Source: Candidatus Aegiribacteria sp. (GTDB taxonomy: Bacteria > Fermentibacterota > Fermentibacteria > Fermentibacterales > JCC-6). From it: DNA of 7,769 nucleotides. Numbering within the stretch: position 1 is the first letter of the stretch; each line of letters opens with the position of its first letter. Position numbers and translations under genes: made by a program. The stretch covers positions 1-7,769 of the forward strand of contig JAUVUL010000064.1 in assembly GCA_030600975.1 (NCBI GenBank), given 5' to 3'. This document shows positions 5,210 through 7,769 of the stretch, piece after piece. The notes beneath the pieces were generated by a model. It saw only the letters and a program-made list of their open reading frames with translations. It was not told where the DNA came from and searched no databases.

Positions 5210-5977
5210 ATGACTACTGAAGACAGTATCTCCATAATAGGTATCGACTGCGCTACGCAACCCGCCAAAACCGGTCTTGTCTATGCCAGGTATCAAAACA
5301 GACGTATTGATCTGATATCATGTTTAAATGCAGGAACCATAGAGGATTACAGCACTCTACCTGATTACAGGTGGTATCCATTGGTGAAGCAATGCCAGGA
5401 TTGGATAGGGACCGATGAACCCGTATTGTTCTGCATTGACGCGCCTCTGGGTTGGCCGAACAAAATGCGGGAACTCCTTCCAAAGCACAGAGCCGGCGAT
5501 TTCCTTGGAGTTATGGCCAAGGATTTGTTTAACAGAGATACCAGTAGATTCATTGAGAAGACAATTCAGAAAAGACCTTTCGAAGTGGGAGCTTCTCTGA
5601 TAGCCAGGACCGCGCATGCAGCTCTTGAACTGCTTTCTACTCTGCGAGTTGTCCTGCGCAGAGATATACCGATGTTATGGAAGCAGGGTCCGATCGAAAG
5701 CTCAGGTGTTATTGAGGTTTATCCCGCTGCAACCATAGTCGGAAGAATCGGTGAGAGCACTAAACTGAACTTCAAGACCAAGTCCGATATTCTCCTGCCA
5801 ATTCTCGCAACTGATTTCGGCCTTGAATCGATAGATATTATTGAGAAATCGGATAATCATATGCTGGACGCAGCATTGTGTGTGCTTGCAGGAGCTGATT
5901 TCCTTGAGAAACGATGTCATGAACCCTCAGATCTTAGCGTAGCCAGACAGGAAGGCTGGATCTGGTTTTCAAGTTAG
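5210..5977 (+). CDS. DUF429 family protein (predicted RNase H-like fold)
   Basis: The 255-residue product shows the DUF429 layout, a family predicted to share the RNase H-like fold with metal-binding acidic residues. Visible landmarks are GIDCA (Asp13 on the first strand), CIDAPLGWP (Asp77), NRDTSRFI (108-115), an alanine-rich helix GASLIARTAH (127-136), IEVYPAA (Glu169) and HMLDAALCVLAGADF (Asp220). These are the positions where the family keeps its conserved Asp/Glu residues, so the site looks intact. Length is normal for the family. The start at 5210 has only a weak purine-rich site (GAGAAG, about ten bases upstream), but the GIDCA strand begins right after it, so little can be missing. 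It is divergent from the EIIA gene. The real substrate of DUF429 proteins is not established to my knowledge; nuclease activity here is a fold-based prediction. Confidence 0.82.
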   Translation: MTTEDSISIIGIDCATQPAKTGLVYARYQNRRIDLISCLNAGTIEDYSTLPDYRWYPLVKQCQDWIGTDEPVLFCIDAPLGWPNKMRELLPKHRAGDFLGVMAKDLFNRDTSRFIEKTIQKRPFEVGASLIARTAHAALELLSTLRVVLRRDIPMLWKQGPIESSGVIEVYPAATIVGRIGESTKLNFKTKSDILLPILATDFGLESIDIIEKSDNHMLDAALCVLAGADFLEKRCHEPSDLSVARQEGWIWFSS

Positions 5978-6003
5978 ATGAATATCAGTGATTAATCAGG
6001 GCT

Positions 6004-6025
6004 TGCTGAGCAGTTCAGCGCTTTT
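6004..6025 (+). terminator. Weak terminator after the DUF429 gene
   Basis: GCTGA (6005-6009) pairs with TCAGC (6015-6019) around a 5-base loop, extendable by one T-G pair, and is followed closely by TTTT at 6022-6025. It lies about 27 bases past the stop codon of the DUF429 gene. The stem is short, so the call is tentative. Confidence 0.4.
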
Positions 6026-6088
6026 CTGGAAACAATCAGAAACACAATTGAAAAAATAACCTGCGATAAGAATTCGTCTTTTCAGTTC

Positions 6089-6108
6089 AAGATATTTGAT
6101 GATATCTT
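6089..6108. repeat. 7-bp inverted repeat AAGATAT/ATATCTT
   Basis: AAGATAT (6089-6095) and ATATCTT (6102-6108) flank TTGATG in the spacer before the small leader-bearing protein gene. An AT-rich palindrome about 105 bases before a start codon fits a regulator binding site better than a terminator, because no U-run follows on either strand. Confidence 0.4.
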
Positions 6109-6204
6109 CATATGACTATGCGTATCATCTGTAGCAGGGAAATGAAGCCTTGAATAATGAATTCAATTAATGAAATGTAAAGAAGCAACTGTCTCTCGTT
6201 GTTT

Positions 6205-6210
6205 GGAGGA
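6205..6210 (+). promoter_or_regulatory. Shine-Dalgarno GGAGGA that sets the start at 6214
   Basis: GGAGGA lies just before ATG at 6214. An alternative TTG start at 6199 is in frame but would place this site inside the coding sequence and has no site of its own, so the ATG is preferred despite the tight spacing. Confidence 0.65.
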
Positions 6211-6213
6211 AGT

Positions 6214-6756
6214 ATGACAGTAATTTTAATCGCATTGCTTGTTATCGCTCAGGTGGTTACGGCACAGACAGACGAGATCACGCAGATCAGTGAATATTAC
6301 AACGAAGTTAAGGAACATCTTGATGATGAGTACGGCCTGTACAGAACCGAGATATCCATTAACACTGAGAATGGCATTTATCCAGCCATAGGGACTTATC
6401 AGGAGAACATTACATTCTACTGGGGCAGTGAAGGTGGTTATGTGTGGCTTGTTCTGGTCACATGGACCGGGAAATACGCATCCCGCCGGGAATACGGGGA
6501 AGTTCTTTATTTCGAGCCTGAGCCGACCTGGGATCATGGGATTGAGGAGGTGGTGTTTCAGTACGTTTCGTCCCACGACTGGGACGGTAATGATACCGAG
6601 TATCACTGGTGGTATTCAAGCGGTGAACTTCTTCAAAGTTCTGCTTCTACTGCCTATCCCGATGAAGTTGTGGAGTTCACTCCCGAAGGCCCTGAAGCGT
6701 ATAATTACGTCTACACGCCAGAGGAGCTGCTTGAGCTGTTTTACATGATCCACTAG
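6214..6756 (+). CDS. Small acidic protein with hydrophobic leader, unknown family
   Basis: The product from the ATG at 6214 is 180 residues. Residues 1-17 (MTVILIALLVIAQVVTA) form a hydrophobic leader that could be cleaved after TA, before QTDE. It is unusual in having no Lys or Arg before the hydrophobic core, and using the TTG start at 6199 would not add one. The mature part is rich in Glu, Asp, Tyr and Trp. A helix-like segment (20-40) is followed by strand-like stretches with many aromatics (64-86, 94-120, 128-136) and a Glu-rich C-terminus ending YTPEELLELFYMIH. I do not recognise a family or catalytic motif. It lies 83 bases upstream of the SIMPL lipoprotein gene in the same orientation, so both may act in the envelope and share a transcript. 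Confidence 0.7.
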   Translation: MTVILIALLVIAQVVTAQTDEITQISEYYNEVKEHLDDEYGLYRTEISINTENGIYPAIGTYQENITFYWGSEGGYVWLVLVTWTGKYASRREYGEVLYFEPEPTWDHGIEEVVFQYVSSHDWDGNDTEYHWWYSSGELLQSSASTAYPDEVVEFTPEGPEAYNYVYTPEELLELFYMIH

Positions 6757-6790
6757 CATCGGTGCGGGATACTTCCAGGGGAATAAATAA

Positions 6791-6835
6791 CTCTCCTGTT
6801 TGTACAACTTTCAAATGTGACAGAGAACAGGAGGG
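6791..6835 (+). promoter_or_regulatory. Hairpin that masks the lipoprotein gene's Shine-Dalgarno
   Basis: CTCTCCTGTT (6791-6800) can pair along ten bases with AACAGGAGGG (6826-6835): nine Watson-Crick pairs and one U-G. The right arm contains the entire AGGAGGG ribosome binding site (6829-6835) of the gene starting at 6840. The 25-base loop can add short ACA/TGT pairings (6804-6806 with 6816-6818). Folding would block ribosome binding, so translation might depend on melting, on a ligand or protein, or on ribosomes arriving from upstream. The upstream stop codon is at 6754-6756, outside the stem, so simple translational coupling would need ribosomes to run on. Confidence 0.55.
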
Positions 6836-6839
6836 TGAG

Positions 6840-7556
6840 ATGAGCGCTTTTTTCACGAAAACTATTGCCGTACTGCTGCTTGCTGTGTTCTTTGCAGGAT
6901 GTGGTGACAGCGATGAATATGATTATCCAGGTTCTTTGAACGTAACCGGAACCGGTACCGCCTACGCGGAGCCTGATGTGGCTTCCATCGAATTCGGAGT
7001 GGATATAACCGAAAAGGATCCGGCAGAAGCGGTGAATCAGGCAGCAGAAATGATGGATGCAGCTTTTACCGCAGCATCGGAGTATGGCATCAGGGAATCG
7101 GACATGAAAACGGTTTCCTACAACCTGTGGGTGGAAGAAGAGTACGACTACAACACATACGAGTATACCGGTGAGTCATTCTATCATGTCTCTCACTTCG
7201 CTCAGGTTGACATCAGAGATCTTGAGAATGTCGGTGATGTGCTTGCAGCACTTGTAGGCGCCGGTTCGAACACAATCAGAAGCGTCACATTCAAGGTCGA
7301 GGACACGGAAGCGCTCATGGATGAAGCCAGAGCCCAGGCAGTAGCCGATGCCAGCAGAATTGCGGAACAGCTTGCCGGGGAACTCGGCATGGAAGTCGGT
7401 AATGCTACTTACATCAATGAGTGGATCGACTACTATCCGGTTGGTGGCTCCACCACTTTATGCGCTGATTTCGCCTCAGAGATATCTGCACCCAGCATAT
7501 CTCCGGGTGCTCAATCGGTTACGCTTAAAGTACAGATCACATTCGAGATGAACTAG
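6840..7556 (+). CDS. SIMPL (DUF541) domain lipoprotein
   Basis: The ATG at 6840 follows a full AGGAGGG site with four bases between. An in-frame GTG at 6762 would put 26 unrelated residues before the leader, so it is rejected. Residues 1-20 are a lipoprotein signal peptide with lipobox FFAGC, lipidated Cys21, so the protein should be anchored to a membrane on its periplasmic side. Residues 33-238 match the SIMPL/DUF541 family: VTGTGTAYAEPDVASIEFGV near the N-terminus, GIRESDMKTVSYN in the middle, DIRDLENVGDVLAALVGAGSNTI, the helix DEARAQAVADASRIAEQLAGELG, and a final VTLKVQITFEMN strand. Length is typical of the family. SIMPL proteins are periplasmic or outer-surface proteins of poorly defined function, some linked to stress resistance. 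A single extra Cys at 208 is present. It sits downstream of the small leader-bearing protein gene. Confidence 0.92.
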   Translation: MSAFFTKTIAVLLLAVFFAGCGDSDEYDYPGSLNVTGTGTAYAEPDVASIEFGVDITEKDPAEAVNQAAEMMDAAFTAASEYGIRESDMKTVSYNLWVEEEYDYNTYEYTGESFYHVSHFAQVDIRDLENVGDVLAALVGAGSNTIRSVTFKVEDTEALMDEARAQAVADASRIAEQLAGELGMEVGNATYINEWIDYYPVGGSTTLCADFASEISAPSISPGAQSVTLKVQITFEMN

Positions 7557-7562
7557 GATTTT

Positions 7563-7585
7563 GGAGCGGGGGAGACCCCGCCTCC
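7563..7585. terminator. GC-rich GAGA-tetraloop hairpin between convergent genes
   Basis: GCGGGG (7566-7571) pairs with CCCCGC (7576-7581) around a GAGA loop (GNRA type), and GGA (7563-7565) pairs with TCC (7583-7585) past a one-base bulge. It begins seven bases after the lipoprotein stop codon and lies before the end of the convergent zinc-ribbon gene. There is no U-run on either side, so it may be a Rho-linked or RNA-stabilising 3' structure as much as an intrinsic terminator. The stem itself is unambiguous. Confidence 0.6.
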
Positions 7586-7640
7586 GGAATCGGTGCTGGG
7601 AATCATCAGTTTCAGGTGAAGAATTGGTTGAAGTCCTGTT

Positions 7641-7769
7641 TTAAACCCTGAGCTCTCCCTCTTCCGAAACAGCATTGTAGAGTTTTCCCCCGCATTCATC
7701 GCAGGTCTCGGAGTACCAGCCAAAGCGGTTGCCGCATTCCGGGCAGGACCATCGCGCAGCTTCAGCTTC
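7641..7769 (-). CDS. C-terminal end of a zinc-ribbon protein (partial)
   Basis: The minus strand reads 42 codons from the window edge to a TAA at 7641-7643. The peptide ends in a four-cysteine zinc ribbon, WSCPECGNRFGWYSETCDECG, with CPEC and CDEC knuckles eleven residues apart, then a short tail GGKLYNAVSEEGELRV. Such C-terminal ribbons occur on many unrelated proteins and bind DNA, RNA or protein partners, so the rest of the gene, which is not in view, is needed to name it. The gene converges on the SIMPL lipoprotein gene. Confidence 0.72.
   Translation of the reverse strand, partial: EAEAARWSCPECGNRFGWYSETCDECGGKLYNAVSEEGELRV

Larger units (their letters stand above)
5978..6213. other. 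Intergenic region between DUF429 gene and leader-bearing protein gene, no gene seen
   Basis: The spacer is AT-rich. It contains a weak terminator-like hairpin near its start (6004-6025), a 7-bp inverted repeat (6089-6108) and the ribosome binding site of the next gene. I found no promoter with both boxes at normal spacing and no coding frame longer than a few codons. Confidence 0.5.

Noticed and set aside
6762..6839. GTG-started extension of the SIMPL lipoprotein
   Set aside because: It would put 26 residues in front of a textbook lipoprotein leader and waste the AGGAGGG site before the ATG at 6840.

Overview
The window looks like chromosomal DNA from an uncultured or poorly studied bacterium with a Gram-negative type of envelope. 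It encodes a lipoprotein with a clear lipobox, at least two other proteins with secretion leaders, and uses strong GGAGG-type ribosome binding sites. Base composition is mixed, roughly half GC by eye, with AT-richer spacers. I cannot name a phylum from the sequence. I see no rRNA, tRNA, CRISPR array, insertion sequence or phage gene.

Layout. (1) 1-333, minus strand: the N-terminal 111 codons of a secreted beta-rich protein of unknown function, cut by the window edge. (2) 334-798: a gene-free divergent spacer with two imperfectly understood inverted repeats, and a plausible sigma70-type promoter at 672-701 with a palindrome over its -35 box. (3) 799-4050, plus strand: the dominant gene, 1083 codons. 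It carries a protein-glutaminase (protein-glutamine deamidase) domain with an intact Cys-His-Asp triad, inside a large multi-module protein that ends in three or four membrane segments. (4) 4051-4281: a gene-free stretch with hairpins between convergent genes. (5) 4282-4992, minus strand: a fusion of an excisionase-like helix-turn-helix and a PTS EIIA (fructose/mannitol/PtsN type) domain. (6) 4993-5209: a divergent spacer with two small perfect hairpins. (7) 5210-5977, plus strand: a DUF429 (predicted RNase H-like fold) protein. (8) 6214-6756 and 6840-7556, plus strand: a small acidic protein with a hydrophobic leader, then a SIMPL/DUF541 lipoprotein whose Shine-Dalgarno sequence lies inside a 10-bp stem. 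(9) 7641-7769, minus strand: the C-terminal end of a zinc-ribbon protein, convergent with the lipoprotein gene and separated from it by a strong GAGA-loop hairpin.

Working together. Gene order does not reveal one pathway. The regions are short single-gene units in alternating orientation, except for the 6214/6840 pair, which may be co-transcribed. The most notable element is the large protein-glutaminase protein. It seems to have its own promoter, no signal peptide, no obvious partner or immunity gene next door, and a membrane-embedded tail. That makes it a candidate effector or envelope-modifying enzyme whose delivery is unclear. The second notable element is the hairpin that masks the lipoprotein's ribosome binding site.
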